From the NCBI GenBank assembly GCA_025331565.1, contig JAFREQ010000015.1, positions 3,720,001 to 3,784,000 on the forward strand: DNA of 64,000 nucleotides, given 5' to 3'. The notes beneath the pieces are model-generated. The model saw nothing but the letters and a program-made list of their open reading frames with translations. It searched no databases and was not told where the DNA came from. The DNA comes from Holacanthus passer (Eukaryota; Chordata; Actinopteri; Pomacanthidae). The position numbers were made by a program, and so were the translations under genes. Of the stretch, positions 14,701 to 27,900 are shown piece by piece; the first letter of the stretch is position 1, and every line of letters starts with the position of its first letter.

Positions 14701-17700
14701 TCAGCAACCAGGCCTGGGACCAGAAGTTTACATTGGAGCTGGACCGGGTAACACACACACGCACACACACGCACACATCTGCCCTTGACCTACACCTGTG
14801 CTGTTTACTCAGCGTCATGTTTGGATAACACAGTCTGGTGTTTCACATCTGTTTGTTGTGTGTATGTGTGTCCTGCAGTCTCGTGAGCTGGAGATCTCAG
14901 TGTACTGGCGTGACTGGCGTTCGCTCTGTGCTGTCAAGTTCCTGCGGCTGGAGGACTTCCTGGACAACCAGCGTCACGGCATGTGTCTGTACCTTGAGCC
15001 ACAGGGGATGCTGTTTGCCGAGGTACACACACACACACACACACACAGACAGACTATTACTGACTGTCATTGTTGACAGTCGACAGGTCACATTGAAGCG
15101 GCTCCTGGTAGCCATAAAGGACAGAAATTTTAAAATACAATAAAAAAGAATAATAAGTTTGAAAACTTACATATCGCCTTAGGTCGCTATCAGTAGTTTT
15201 TTTTGGTCTGATTTTTCCTTTTCTCTTGTTTAGGTAACATTTTTCAATCCCGTCATTGAGAGACGACCAAAGCTGCAAAGACAAAAGAAGATTTTCTCGA
15301 AGCAGCAAGGTGAGTGAACATTACATCACACTTTTTCAAGGTGTACTAGTGTGATTTTCACACAAGCATAGATAAGATAAGCCTTCATTCGTCCCTCAGT
15401 GGGGAATACAGTATTGAGCTTCCTCAAATCAGTTGCTAGGTGGCTAAATAAAAGGAGAGATTATTTAGTAATATTCACACGTATTTCTTGTTTGTTCCTC
15501 TTGTTGCTTCTCACTGTCCTCAACAAACATCATCACCTCTTTGCTCTTCATCTGTCTCTTCTGCTTCTTCGTCATCAGGTAAAACCTTCCTGAGGGCCCC
15601 TCAGATGAACATCAACATTGCCACCTGGGGCCGCCTGGTGAGAAGAGCCATACCAACCGTCAGCACCAACTCCTTCAGCCCACAGGCAGCTGAGACTGGG
15701 CCCAGCAGCCTGCCTGGTTCACCCACACCCAGCAGGTACTCAAACACACACACACACATTGACTAATGATATTCAAATGTAATTATTAACTCTTAAAAAC
15801 TATGAAAGGAGAAGGTGTTAAAAACCAGTTGTGTACATCTGCCTATACACAGTGACCCACTGGTGACCAAGCTGGACTTTGACAAAGAGCCCACCCCAGG
15901 ACCCAAACACTACCCGGCACCCGACAACATCCGAGAGCCACTGGTGCAGGACAAGATGCCTGACAAGGAGGAAGTACAGGTACTGTGTTCTAGGAATCAC
16001 TGGTATTTTTAAAGAAATAATTCCTGTAAAAGTCTGAAGAGTGCTTCCAGCTGGACGAGAAACGCATGTGTGGAGAATTTGACGCTGTACATGGCGACAC
16101 GGTAGAGATGACACCAAATATTCGTAGTGTGCAACATCAGTGGACAGATTCCCAAAAGCCAGTTCATGTTTTGACCACTGTCCTCTAATAAAATGCTATA
16201 ATTTAAAAAACTTCAAATAAGACCTTCCATGTATTGACTAATGTTCACGTCACTATGTTTGTCACCAGTGGTCATCACTAAACTCAAACGTAGCTGAAGA
16301 AGCACGTAGTCGAACCCATAAGCATGTTTGTGAATATTATTGTGCCGCAGCGGAGGTAACTATATGTTTCCAGTATTAAATAAGGGCTAAAAGCTCCTCC
16401 TGTTTATTTCAAATTTCATATTTATTCATGTTTCCATGGTCCTACTTTGTGTCCCCTCTCTGCAGGACGCACTCGCCTCGTTTGACTTCTTGAACAAGAG
16501 AAACAGCATGGCGATCAAGCCAGACCTGGACAGAGAGGTGGAGCAGGAGATCCAGCATCCAGACCTGGAGCTCACTGCCATCCAGAAAGACACAGAGATA
16601 AGGTAGGAGAGCCATGTGCTTGTCTTGTTTGTGTTTCTTTCGAAGTGTTGAGTATATTTCAAAGAAAAGTTAAATGGAAAGAGGAGTAGATGAGGCGAAG
16701 AATCTGTTAGCTGGAAATTTGAAAAGGCTAACTGGAAGATTTCTGGTCTGTGTTGTTCTGTCAATGACTGACAATCTCACGCAGACAGATTGTAAAAAAA
16801 CCCACATTTTACTGGCAACCTGCCACCATTGTTGTTTTTGTCATTCCAGTTTTTCACATCTTTCAAGGTCTGTTCAGTTGTAATGTTCTGACATGCATAA
16901 ATTCAGTGGAGCTGAAATAGTAACATGAGTGTAAACACTGCCCCCTGGCTTTGAATCTTCATACTTTTGAGCTTAACCTCATGCTTGGTTCTGTATTCAA
17001 ACCACCAGCTTTATTTAGGTCCCTCAACATTGAATTCATAATGGATACTAATGTAAACACTGCTGCATTTCCAGGGAAGAGGAGCAGTTCCACTTCAGTC
17101 TCCAAGACTTCAAATGTGTGGCTGTCCTTGGACGTGGCCACTTTGGAAAGGTACGTTTCATCTGATGATCCAAGGTAGAGAGTTCAGCTGATAATGAAAA
17201 TAATTCTTGCTGCACGGTTATTTTGAGGATTGATAGTTTTTTCTAAAAAAAACCTCCAGAAAGTAGTAAAAAGTAAAATAAAGTGTCTCTTTCCTCTGTG
17301 TCCCCTCCTCAGGTGTTGTTAGCAGAATATAAAAGCACAGGAGAGATGTTTGCTATCAAAGCTCTGAAGAAAGGTGACATTGTGGCTCGTGATGAGGTGG
17401 ACAGGTAAGCATTTAAAGTTTAGTTGGGGTTTTTTTGCATCTTGGAGTTGGGTGTTGGATGTGGCAGTTTTCGTCTTTGGATGGACCGATACATTTCATT
17501 TCATATATGCTGCTGTAACTCACAGTCTCCTCCTCTCTTTGCCAGTCTGATGTGCGAGAAGAGGATTTTCGAAACAGTCAACAGCGTCCGCCACCCGTTC
17601 CTGGTGAACCTGTTTGCATGTTTCCAGACACAGGAGCATGTTTGTTTTGTCATGGAGTACGCAGCGGGAGGCGACCTGATGATGCACATCCACGCTGACG

Positions 17701-19494
17701 TCTTCTCTGAGCCCAGGGCTGTGTGAGTGACCACTTTCACTCCACCAGTGTCTAAACCTGACTGTACACTCTCACTGTCAGTGAACAGACTCGTTGGGAT
17801 CATGTGTTCTCTCTTCTATCTGACAGCACAGAGGTTATTTGCAGGGGCATGCCAAGAAAGATTCTGAAAGCACTGACTTTTACATATTCTATAAAAAACT
17901 TTCCCTTAGGGTGTAACTCTTTTATTCCTCTGCTTGAGTGAGTGGTGAGCTTAATTAGCTGTGTTTTCTTATCTAATCTACCGGGTGTTTTGCACGTTTG
18001 CAGATTTTATGCTGCCTGTGTCGTATTAGGATTACAGTTCCTACATGACCATAAGATTGTGTACAGGTAAGCAGTTTGAGTAATTATTCTAAGTCATTCA
18101 ATCAGCCCCACTTCTATGAGGAGCAGGAAACATTCAAAAATCTTTTACAATTATTTTTCTTTTTTAATTTGCAGAGATTTGAAGCTGGATAACCTGCTCC
18201 TGGATACAGAGGGATATGTAAAGATTGCTGACTTCGGGCTTTGCAAAGAAGGTAAAATGGAAAACCACATTACACTGAAGGCTTTATATCTCAAGATGAA
18301 ACGACACAATTGCAAAAGGATCCCTAGACCAATATCCTGAAACATCCAAACAAGGATTAAAACACGGATTTGTTTCAGAGTAAGGTTGGTCTGTTATTAA
18401 ACAGCCTCTGTGTTGCTTTCAGGAATGGGTTTCAGGGACCGCACCAGCACATTTTGTGGCACACCAGAGTTTTTAGCTCCTGAGGTTTTGACTGAGACGT
18501 CATACACTCGTGCTGTGGACTGGTGGGGCCTGGGTGTCCTTATCTTTGAGATGCTGGTTGGGGAGGTGAGTGCATGCTCCCTCAAGACGAGTAATTATAT
18601 CTAATTATTATTATAATTGATTTTACAGAACCTCCACTAACATTCAGTAATTGTACCTCATTGCATATTGTTATGACTTCAGATTCATGATGAATGTCAA
18701 TGATATACATATATACAGCAGCTTTGGTCTTCATCTCTTTCTTTTTTTTAAAAATCTTGACGCGCCTCTTTTCAGTCACCCTTCCCCGGCGATGATGAGG
18801 AGGAGGTGTTTGACAGCATCGTCAACGATGAAGTCCGCTACCCACGGTTCCTCTCGACCGAGGCCATCTCCATCATGAGGAGGGTGTGTAGATGGACTGA
18901 GAACGAAGGGATCGGTCTCAATTGAGCAAATTCAAAGCGACTGAATAACCATGAAAACTCTGCTTGTATCCACAAAATGAGCAGTGTGTGTCCAGATAAT
19001 GTTGGACTTTAATATTTATGCTTCTCCTTGTGCTTAGCTTTTGAGGAGGAGTCCAGAAAGAAGACTGGGAGCAGGAGAAAGGGACGCAGAGGAGGTTAAG
19101 AAACATCTATTCTTCAGGGTAAGGAACAAAGAGTTGACACTGATACCCACTTTTGTAACTTCATATTTAAAGGAATAGTTTGACATATTCTAGGTGCTGG
19201 AAACCACAAGGGCAGCATGTTACCCAAAACTTCAAAGTGTACTTTTAAGAAACTGAAGATTAATGTAAGCCTCTGTCCGTATCTCGGCAGAACATGGACT
19301 GGAACGGACTGCTGGCCAAGAAGGTGAAGCCGCCGTTCGTGCCGACCATTCAGGGCTCCAACGACGTCAGCAACTTCGATGATGAATTTACCTCAGAGGC
19401 TCCGATCTTAACCCCGCCCAGGGAACCCCGTGCGCTGAACTCCGACGAGCAGAACATGTTCTCTGACTTTGATTACATCGCTGACTGGTGTTAG
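5822..19494 (+). CDS. pkn2: Protein kinase N2 (PRK2), 5'-incomplete (first coding exon outside window)
   Basis: Serine/threonine kinase of the PKN/PRK family, an effector of Rho and Rac GTPases acting in cytoskeletal and cell-cycle control. Coding exons: 5822-5986, 6294-6429, 9988-10142, 12130-12259, 12394-12539, 12823-13036, 14300-14485, 14638-14747, 14879-15022, 15234-15309, 15579-15735, 15853-15979, 16466-16602, 17075-17150, 17313-17404, 17546-17722, 18004-18066, 18175-18251, 18423-18565, 18776-18883, 19038-19118, 19291-19494. All junctions are GT..AG and keep frame, giving 967 residues; human PKN2 has 984, so only about 16 N-terminal residues are missing. Domain order: three HR1 coiled-coil repeats (exons to about 13036), a C2-like domain (14300-15309), a variable linker, then an AGC kinase with GRGHFGK, AIKALKK, YRDLKLDN, DFG and TFCGTPEF, and a C-tail ending FDYIADWC. 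The acidic residue replacing a phospho-site in the hydrophobic motif (FSDFDY) is typical of PKN. The linker distinguishes it from pkn1/pkn3, and synteny agrees. Confidence 0.96.
6430..9987 (+). other. pkn2: pkn2 intron between HR1 exons
   Basis: A 3.6-kb intron splitting the HR1-coding exons. It contains a short GATA microsatellite (about 6610-6637) and no coding signal that I can support. Modest-GC stretches near 7240-8400 give long chance frames on both strands but no conserved protein pattern. Confidence 0.8.
6610..6637. repeat. (GATA)n microsatellite
   Basis: About six uninterrupted TAGA/GATA units in a pkn2 intron. Similar GATA tracts occur at 27322-27350 and 32310-32350. Confidence 0.9.
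10143..12129 (+). other. pkn2: pkn2 intron carrying a long TG/CG tract
   Basis: No exon found. It holds the alternating purine-pyrimidine tract at 11709-11786. An AATAAA followed five bases later by a run of about 17 A lies at 11932-11958, possibly the tail of an old retroposed sequence. Confidence 0.75.
11709..11786. repeat. (TG)n-(CG)n-CACA alternating tract
   Basis: Roughly 32 TG dinucleotides run directly into (GC)4 and CACACA. The whole stretch alternates purine and pyrimidine, the composition that most readily adopts Z-form DNA. It lies about 350 bases upstream of the pkn2 exon at 12130. Confidence 0.95.
13037..14299 (+). other. pkn2: pkn2 intron, no other feature seen
   Basis: AT-rich intron between the last HR1-side exon and the C2-like domain exon. 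No repeat family or RNA gene was recognised. Confidence 0.75.
15371..15406 (+). repeat. Dispersed repeat tail, copy 1
   Basis: GATAAGATAAG followed by CCTTCATTCGTCCCTCAGTG and GGGAA. It matches copies at 24661-24708 and 62689-62733 in the same orientation. The pattern looks like the 3' end of a retroposon common in teleosts; I cannot name the family. Confidence 0.6.
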
Positions 19495-20560
19495 ATTCAC
19501 CTGACCCCCTTCTACACACACACATGCATACACACACACATACACACTGTGAACCAACCAACACAGCAATGACTGTAGCTCACATCATTTTAAAACTTTG
19601 CTCTTCCTTGCCCAAAATGTTGAGGAGCAGCAAACGGGGCTCCCCAAGCATCCGGGCAAAAACTCGGTGCCATTGAGAAGAAACTCCAGAAGCCTCCTTA
19701 GGACCCCCACTTATTTTTTAATCCACATGAAGAACGTTTTTTTTTTTTTTTTTTAAGTAAGAGAAAACAAATTAAACTCTTGTCGTTGGAGAGTGAAGGA
19801 GGAGGGATGCTTCCCCCTCCTGCACACGTTGTTGTCGTCGTGTCCATTGTCTGACCACTGAGAATGTTTTTCATATGAACTCTTGAGAAGACGGCAACAT
19901 CATAATCATGTTATTCAGTGTCACTGTCTTCAGTTTTTTTTTTTTTTTTTTTGATCTGTACAGATTATATTCAGTCGTGTATTTTATTGTTGTTATTCTT
20001 TCTTTAATTGCAAAGCCCTCACCATCGCTTAAGGACATTTTATCTCACTGTAAAGTTTGACATTTCCACCACGATCATGTCTGAAAACTGGTGTTCAGTG
20101 AAGTGCTCAAAGCATTGATCACTGAACTGTCAGCTACAACAAACATCTTGACTACTACTGCTGCTTCTTGACTTGAAATCCAAGTAAGAGTCTTCACAGT
20201 TTTTGTCCACAGCCTGTTTTCAACCTCACCTTTAGCTTCCATGTCTGCAAACGTCAGCCCTCACAATAATAACTCTCTTTAGTATAGAACAGCAGGCTAT
20301 GCAGTGTTACATGCTGTTTAAGCTGTTAAATTAATTACCATCACTTAGCTTTATTTGGAGATGAGTTGTTAATTAAAAATGCCTTTTGGCCAGAGGAAAT
20401 ATTGTAAAATAGTTGCTCTTTTTCAGTCTGATGCCCTCTAGTGGCGCTTGTAGCTTGAGGTTGATATTCCACTGAACTCAGTTCTGAACATCTAAGTGCT
20501 GTTTGGTGTTGCAGTATCTTTTAGAGCAATAAAATCAAATCTTGGCATTAAGTTATTTTT
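19495..20560 (+). other. pkn2: pkn2 3'UTR
   Basis: Follows the TAG stop at 19492-19494. It contains CA-rich stretches, T-runs at 19739-19754 and 19935-19952, and a canonical AATAAA at 20528-20533. A longer transcript could use ATTAAA near 21301. Confidence 0.7.
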
Positions 20561-20577
20561 TCAGAACTGAGTTCAGT
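20471..20577. repeat. 18-bp perfect inverted repeat around the pkn2 poly(A) signal
   Basis: Arm ACTGAACTCAGTTCTGAA at 20471-20488 is the exact reverse complement of 20560-20577. Pairing extends by two more bases with one bulge. The 71-base spacer contains AATAAA. Confidence 0.9.
20528..20533 (+). terminator. pkn2: pkn2 polyadenylation signal AATAAA
   Basis: AATAAA about 1.03 kb after the stop codon. It lies in the spacer between the two arms of an 18-bp perfect inverted repeat (20471-20488 and 20560-20577). Confidence 0.6.
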
Positions 20578-21558
20578 TGGATTTGTTCAGTTTTTTCATT
20601 CCTCAGTGAAACAGCTGGTTGTGGTGGACCTGATGGCGTTTTGTTTTTTTCTTGTTACCTCAGTCAAAATGAAAACACTAAAGTGAGTCGCACAGTTACA
20701 GCTACCAAAACCAAATTCATCCTGTCCCTCTAGAAGCAGCAGACTCTTCGTGACTTAAAAAAAAAAAAATTAGATTGATGAACTGACAGTGCACCCAATG
20801 ACAGAGAAGCTATGTGTTGGGCAAAACTCCAGTGCTGAGCTGTTTGTTGGGACCATACTAAACTGTTATTTTAGGTCAAAATGCCGTTTAAATGCTCCCC
20901 ACACTGTTCTGTGATCAGTTAAATGTTTCAGTGGAACCAGCTGATGACTTTCTGTCAATTTGCATGTTATATATAAACTGACTCAAATGTTGGAGACCTG
21001 TTGATATGAATTACTACAGGGGAGGGCAGGGTATATTATATATACATACTGTATGTACACAGTTAAGCTGAAAGCACTAATTTTATCAATAGTTTTTAAT
21101 TATCTACGTTTCTTAATGATGAAAATAGATTGTACAGAGTTTTTTTTTATTCTTTGCTTGTGCATGTTGTTGCCAGGACAGGCGAAAAACTTTATGGATG
21201 GTACACCAATACTCATGTCTCACAACTGTTGCTGTTCAGCCCGGTGTAAAAACAGAAATGGCATTTCTGCAGTCGTTTGTTGCCCATCATGAATGCACAA
21301 ATTAAACATTTGTAATAGTGGCTTTGCTCTTATTTGTACCTGACTTTGAACACATCCTAATGTTTACTCCTTTGAATTTTACCTGCCTTTTGTTCATTCA
21401 ACAGTCTGAAGTTTTGATGTATTCAAATGTTCAACAAGAGGCTGAATGTTCTTTCCTTTGACATTCAGTCTATGAACGTGTGGTTTAAGTGGTAAATGTT
21501 TTATGTAAACAAATGTGATTCAAACCATGAGCCGATTACTATGCTTTAATGAAAATCT

Positions 21559-21564
21559 TTTATT
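21559..21564 (-). terminator. gtf2b: gtf2b polyadenylation signal
   Basis: TTTATT on the plus strand is AATAAA on the minus strand, about 390 bases beyond the gtf2b stop. The 3'UTR (about 21540-21954) carries a poly-T run on the plus strand at 21871-21884. The gene ends tail-to-tail with pkn2. Confidence 0.6.
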
Positions 21565-21954
21565 TTTAAATTACTTGAAACAATTCAAACAAACTAACAA
21601 AATAGAACCTGGTCATTTTTCTACAAAAACAAAGTTTTATGTATACAGTATGAAACCAGCCTAAAATTGCAAGCATCAATTACAATTTCCCACTTGGACA
21701 TATATACATGGTACAGTATATACACTCAAATGAAATACTTTTAAGTACAGTCCGCAAAGCTGTTTATTTAAGCACTGGAATGTGTCCGTTTTATTCCTGT
21801 GAGAGTGCCTTGACAAACGACTTGAAGTCAGGAGGGTCAAGAGAAATCTTCCAAATCCAACAGAATATGATTTTTTTTTTTTTTTAAAAAGAGAGAGAAT
21901 ACAATCCTGTAAGTACAGCAGAAAAATATCGTCACTGTGTAGAAAGCCTCGTCT

Positions 21955-24900
21955 TCACAGTTGTGGCAGCTTGTCGACAGGTGTGTCAAATTTGAAGTCT
22001 GGAGGGAAGAGTTCAGCGGCGCGCGGGTAGATGAGACGGTAAGACTGTCTGATCGTAACATCTGCAACGCCGGCAATATCCCCGATTTCTGTGGAAGCAC
22101 CAGAGACCGGGTTCAACTGTTGAATCATTGTACAACCTGAAACCTGTTGCATTTTCAAAACAATAGCTGGGAGGAATTTCCTGCACCTCAAAAAATATAA
22201 AGTGGAGATAAAATATGGCAACGTTGTACTTTTTTGATCCATTCAGAAAAACAGATCAGCTAAAAAGCATCACATTTGGAGCTGGAGGGTTACTACCACT
22301 GCCCTGCTCAACGACACTTCAACAGGGTGGAGGGCTAACAGGAGATATGATTATCAGAACAATAAGACATGATGCTGACTCTCAGCTAATGCCCAGTTCC
22401 CTTTTATTAAGCTGAACCACAGGTGTGAAAAACTAACTACTACGAAAATCTAACTACTTCCACTCTTTCTGTCACTCATTTTCAGTGGGCAGTATTGAAC
22501 TATGTACATTTACCTAGTGGCTTTAATTGTCACTTTGCAAATAAAGATTAAGCATAGCACATCTGGCCTCAACACAGCTTTTGTCTATCAACAGTATTAT
22601 TACAGCACTATTGCTAACCTTTCTGGGTCTTCTTCTCTGCAGAGGCCTGGGAGGCCATGTAGATGGCCGCTGCAGCCACCGAGATGGGGCTCCTGCCAGG
22701 CACGAGGTCAAGCTCCACAGCCTTCCTGGCGATGAAGGTGGCCGCCATCTGCACCTGTTTGGGCAAGCCCAGGTTGGAGCAGAAGCGGGACATGAAGTCT
22801 CCGGTGGTGATGAGGTCCACGCTGGTCTCGAGCGCCTTCAGGATCAGCTTGAAGCACCTGCCGATCTCCTTCTTGGAGATCCGTGAGACGGCGCAGATCT
22901 CTGTAGTGGGAAGGAGCGAACTGTGAGGTAATGTGTCTCTTTTAAGCTTTTTTTCTTCCTCTCTGTTGAATCTCTACTGTGTCTTCCACAGTTAAATTAG
23001 AGGAGAGAAACTACACCAATCGTGCATCCTTTATTTCTATAAAAAGATGTTTTCTTCTTTACAAAAACGCAGGGACAGGAATCTAATTGCTTTTGGTTAA
23101 TGTTACACACCATAGATTACATCCCAGTGGGAAACACTTAAGGGATTTCGTGTGTGTACCTCTTGCATGAAACAGTGAGAGCAATTTTAAGAGAACATCT
23201 ATCAATAATTTCCTTCTGTACTGTCTGAAAATGAAACGTATGATGTGAAATAAACAGCACATCTGAATTGAAAGAACAGTTGTAAATCATTTAGCAAACT
23301 AGAATTTTGTATCATTAATATCAAATCAACACCAATGCCTCTAATTCCACTAAGGTTAATGTGTAACCTGCCATATATTAAAAAGTATCACAACTTGTTT
23401 TGATTTTGGGCCAACAATGAATCCTCAAGAGCAGTCAAAACTTGGATAATATGGCAGAAAGCAGAAGAAAATAAAAAGGTTTATTCTGACCTTTAAAAGT
23501 CCTCGGTACACCTTCTTGTCTGCAGGCAATGTAGAGACAGGCTGAAGCAATGGCATCATTGGCTCGACCCTTCAGGCTCTTCTGTTCATAAACCTGCTTG
23601 AATAAGTTGTTGGTTCTGTCCTGCAAAGGAAAAACATTAATTACAGCAAGCACATTAGCATTCTGCTAGTAAAGGTTTCATGGCAATCTTCCCAAATTTG
23701 ATCTTGTGTAAAGAATGTTTTTTTTTCATTCAGATTAAAGAATTTTGTAAGTCTTTTGGGAAAGCGAAAGAAAAGTAGTGCTCGACTTTTCTCAACCTAA
23801 TTTTGTTTAAATAAAACAATATGATGATAACAGTCATGATGTTTAAGTAAAACTGAGGCCATCATCATGTACATCATTAACCCAGAGGAGCCAATGTCTC
23901 GAGATAATGGAACAAGAACTGCAGACCTCGCATACTCTTACACAGGAGACACTGACATGAATGTGTCTTCAGCCCACATATGGGCCCTTCACATGACACA
24001 CGCAAATCTGTGGTTGTTCAGCAGAGACGTTAGTCTGCAGTGGAGTTTCCACACACTTCAACATACCACAGAATTACACAATTATCACATATGGTTACGT
24101 TTTAGTTTCATTTCTCTTGCTCACTATGTTTTGCCCACATGTTCAAAGGTCAGTTTCCATTCCTAACAGGGATGACTGCTCACTAAATGCTGGTAGTGTC
24201 TGAACCAAAACCAGGCAGAAAGGAGTGTGCGTGCCTGCATGGGTGTGTGAAGTAGCATGGTTTTTTTGGCTCTTTGTTTGGCTACCCCTGTTTTAGGATA
24301 ATCCTTCTATAACCACATTACAGAATCAGATTTCTGACTTTTTAATAAACTTACTACAATGTTCCTTGGCAGGTTGATGCGATCCGCCATGGTGCTGATT
24401 TCTTTGAAAGCGTTCAGCATGGCCCGGTCAGAGCTGCTCATGGTCCGCCGGTTCTGGTACTTGGAGTTACCGAATTCATCAAAACTAGCTGCACCTGTTC
24501 CCTGTGGTGGAAACAGTGGAGGCTTATCAGTAAAATTCAGAGTTCTTGTAATTCAAGAGAGGTCATAATAACTTTGAGCATGTGGTTACTGGACAGTGAC
24601 ATTTTCTGCATCACTGCTGGAACCAAACAATCTACGTCACATAATATTAATATAAATAAGATAAGACAAACCTTTATTCGTCCCACAGTGGGGAAATTCA
24701 CAGTGCTGCAAATGCTGCAAATTCTGATATCTTTATTAAAGCATTCAATGTCACAAGTGTTTCAGCATAACAATACCTGTACATGTACACAAGTACAATA
24801 ATTGCTTAAATGTCTTTTGACATCCTTCCAAGTATTTGTACTGTAAATACCAACATCTTGGAACAAGTAATTCTGAACAGAATGCACACAAAGCTCATTA

Positions 24901-27900
24901 TAACAGTGGGCACAACAGTGTCTCACCTTGCTGATCATGGTGGTGAGGTCGCCTCCATTGAGCAGAGGGTTCTGGGCGTCTCCCACTCTGGATGGATCTT
25001 TGAGGGCTTTCTCATTGGAAAACGTCCTCCACTCTGAGCCTACGTCGATCACACGGTCACCTGAAGGAGAAATGGTTAGAACAATTTGAAATAAGATGTA
25101 TAATAAATTAAACCTAAAAATAAAAAAGGTGGCACAAGATCATATTTTTAAACCTTTGTAACAAGCTTTAGTTGGTGTATCTGATGCATGGATGTTTAAG
25201 AGTGAATATACATACATTTAAGATTATTTCAATGTAGGGTTCATGTGGGTTTTTGATGTGCTACCTTTTTTAATCTTTGAGATTAATGGAATATGAAAAA
25301 AATGGCCTCCCTCTTCAAAAACTTCCGTCATTGGACATTCTGTATAAAGCAGTGTGAATGTAATGTTACTTTAAGTTTTTGGTATGGCTGTGTCCATGTA
25401 TATAAACTATATACATGGACACAGTCATACCAAGTTCTTCTCTAAAGTCAAACTTTTGTTGTACTAAACTTATATGTTACGTTATTATAAGAAAAACTTA
25501 AGCTGAACAAGTTCTTATTCTTCTCTTCATCAAAGGGAAGATGGACCAGAGGTTTTTCCACATCAACTGTATCTCATTATTGGGACTCTAGCTCAATTCT
25601 CTCATTTTCATATCACTGTATATTGTGAAACAGAAATAAAATAAAATGAGCTAAAAAAAAAATGAATCATTCAATTGCACCAAATCTGAGATGTACACAA
25701 GTTGTGACAAAGGCAGGACATATTGTCTGGCTGTTCTTGGAACCGTGTAGCAGGTTGAGGATTAGATTTGATATTTTAATCCTGTTAGGCTTTTTTTTTT
25801 TACTATCCGACTATCAGTCTTTCTAATATAAAGAGGCAAAGTGACATTCATCTCCTTAGAGGCCGACCAAACCGACAGGAGCAGGAACAGAGGGTACTTT
25901 AGCTTGCATCAGAGAGCGGCTGGCGTCTCTCGCCTCCCATCTGACCTGGTCTGTGCTCAGGGGGCTCATTAGAGGAGAATTGCGTTTTCTTACAGCTTTG
26001 TCTTACAGTCTGCATCACATGGTAACAGGATTTTTGCTTCATACACTTTGTATCTGTGCCTGCATGTATCTTGAAGAGAAATGACAAACTGAATGAAGCA
26101 CTCCATTAGGCAGAAATTGCACAAATAACTGTTTAAGTGTTTGGTCAAAAGCTTCTCTGATGACATTAATTTTCCTTTGTTTTTATGTCTACTGCATGTC
26201 CTCTCTGTTCAAACTCAATTTGAAAAATCACATTGCATCTCAATGTTCTTTAAGCCACACACTGAATGTACGCGGATTGCGTTTCTTCATAAAGGGTTCA
26301 AATTAAAGGGTTATATCGCTTTAATTGCAAAGAACATTTTCTACTTTAAGTATAACAGCAAGTGAAAAGAAGTGTCTTCACTGATGTCTGTGGATTATCC
26401 AGAATAATATGCACATTGTCATTGGAATAAGACATCATTGAGTCTTTATTTAGGTTAAATACCACAACAACTATATTTGCCTCTGGTGTATTGAGGTGGT
26501 GAAAAAAGTCTCAGCAGCAGAGATGTTCAAAATTCACCTCTGTGACAAAATGCAAAAATATGTTTTTGTGATCTGGCTGAATGCAGCATATACTGAAGAA
26601 GAGTGGCAGGATCCTGAGGATTATTACCCAGTTACAGGTTGGATAGGATTACAGAGAAATACATTCATAATGGATACCTTTTCCATATTTTAGCTTCACG
26701 CTTGTGACCTTGTTTAGCCTGTCAACTCAGCTAATATTCACATGGAGAATAAAAGTAATTGAATAGGTTCAGGAAGACGTGCGCTAAGAAATCTTATTGT
26801 GTACAGATGAGTTTGATTCTCTAAGACAGAGTTCAACCAATTGAAGAAGAGATAAAGAAAACAGGAAACCAAAACGGAAAGGAAGTATGTGTTCTGAACA
26901 CTGAAAGTGCTATGATTCAAAAGCAAAAGTGCATGTGCTTGTAGTGTGCATACTGACCTACTACAAGGCCGCATTCAGGACAAATCATGTCCCCCGCTCT
27001 GTAGTCCTCCACCAGTATGGCATCAGGGTGGTTAGGACACTGAACTCTGGGAAGGGCCAGAGCATCTCCGCTACAGAAGCAGAACAACAGTTAGGTGATC
27101 AAACGGCTCAAAGGGCCAGAAAAAAAGAAGAGAAAGGGAGGAAAATGAAAACAGACAAACATGGGTGGGGCAGAGAGAGAGAGTTCATGCTGAGATAAGG
27201 ACACAAAACACAATTTACACCTACAAAAATACAAAAAATAATGAAGATTCAACTGTAGCTTGTGTTGTGTTCAACTGTTGCTGTTCAACCTGAGAATTTC
27301 CCAGTTTGGGACAATAACTATATCTATCTATCTGTCAGATTGATAGATATAGTTATGTATGTAGAGATCATTCATAAGATCATTCATAAGAGGAAAGAGC
27401 AAATGAGAAACAAAAATTAACAGCAAAGCTAATTTCCATTTCTTACACCCTGGGGAGGAAAATTCAAATACATAATGTTACATAGCCAAGATGTGGTTTA
27501 CACTTTCAGTAAAGCGTTATATTATAATGTGTGTATTGATCCAACTGATGGGCCAAGCAGGTTGAAAACACAAAAGAGGCTTCAGCTGGCTTGGGCAGTG
27601 TCAACTTCTGAATCCATACATAAAGGAAAAGAGATATCAATCATCAAAATGGGTCACTGTCACAATAACCCACGATTAACTGTGTCAACAGCGCAAAGAT
27701 TACATCAAACAACATAAAGGAAACGCTCAACAGCAGCAGGCAGTTAAGAGGCATCAGTGTCTTCATTAGGACTTCAACTAAAAACTTTTTCATTGATTAA
27801 TTTGCCATTTATTCTTTCGACTGTTTAACGAATTGTTTAATCTAATATATATGGAAAAATAATGGGAAAAAAGGATCATCACAGTTTCTCAGCGTTCAAA

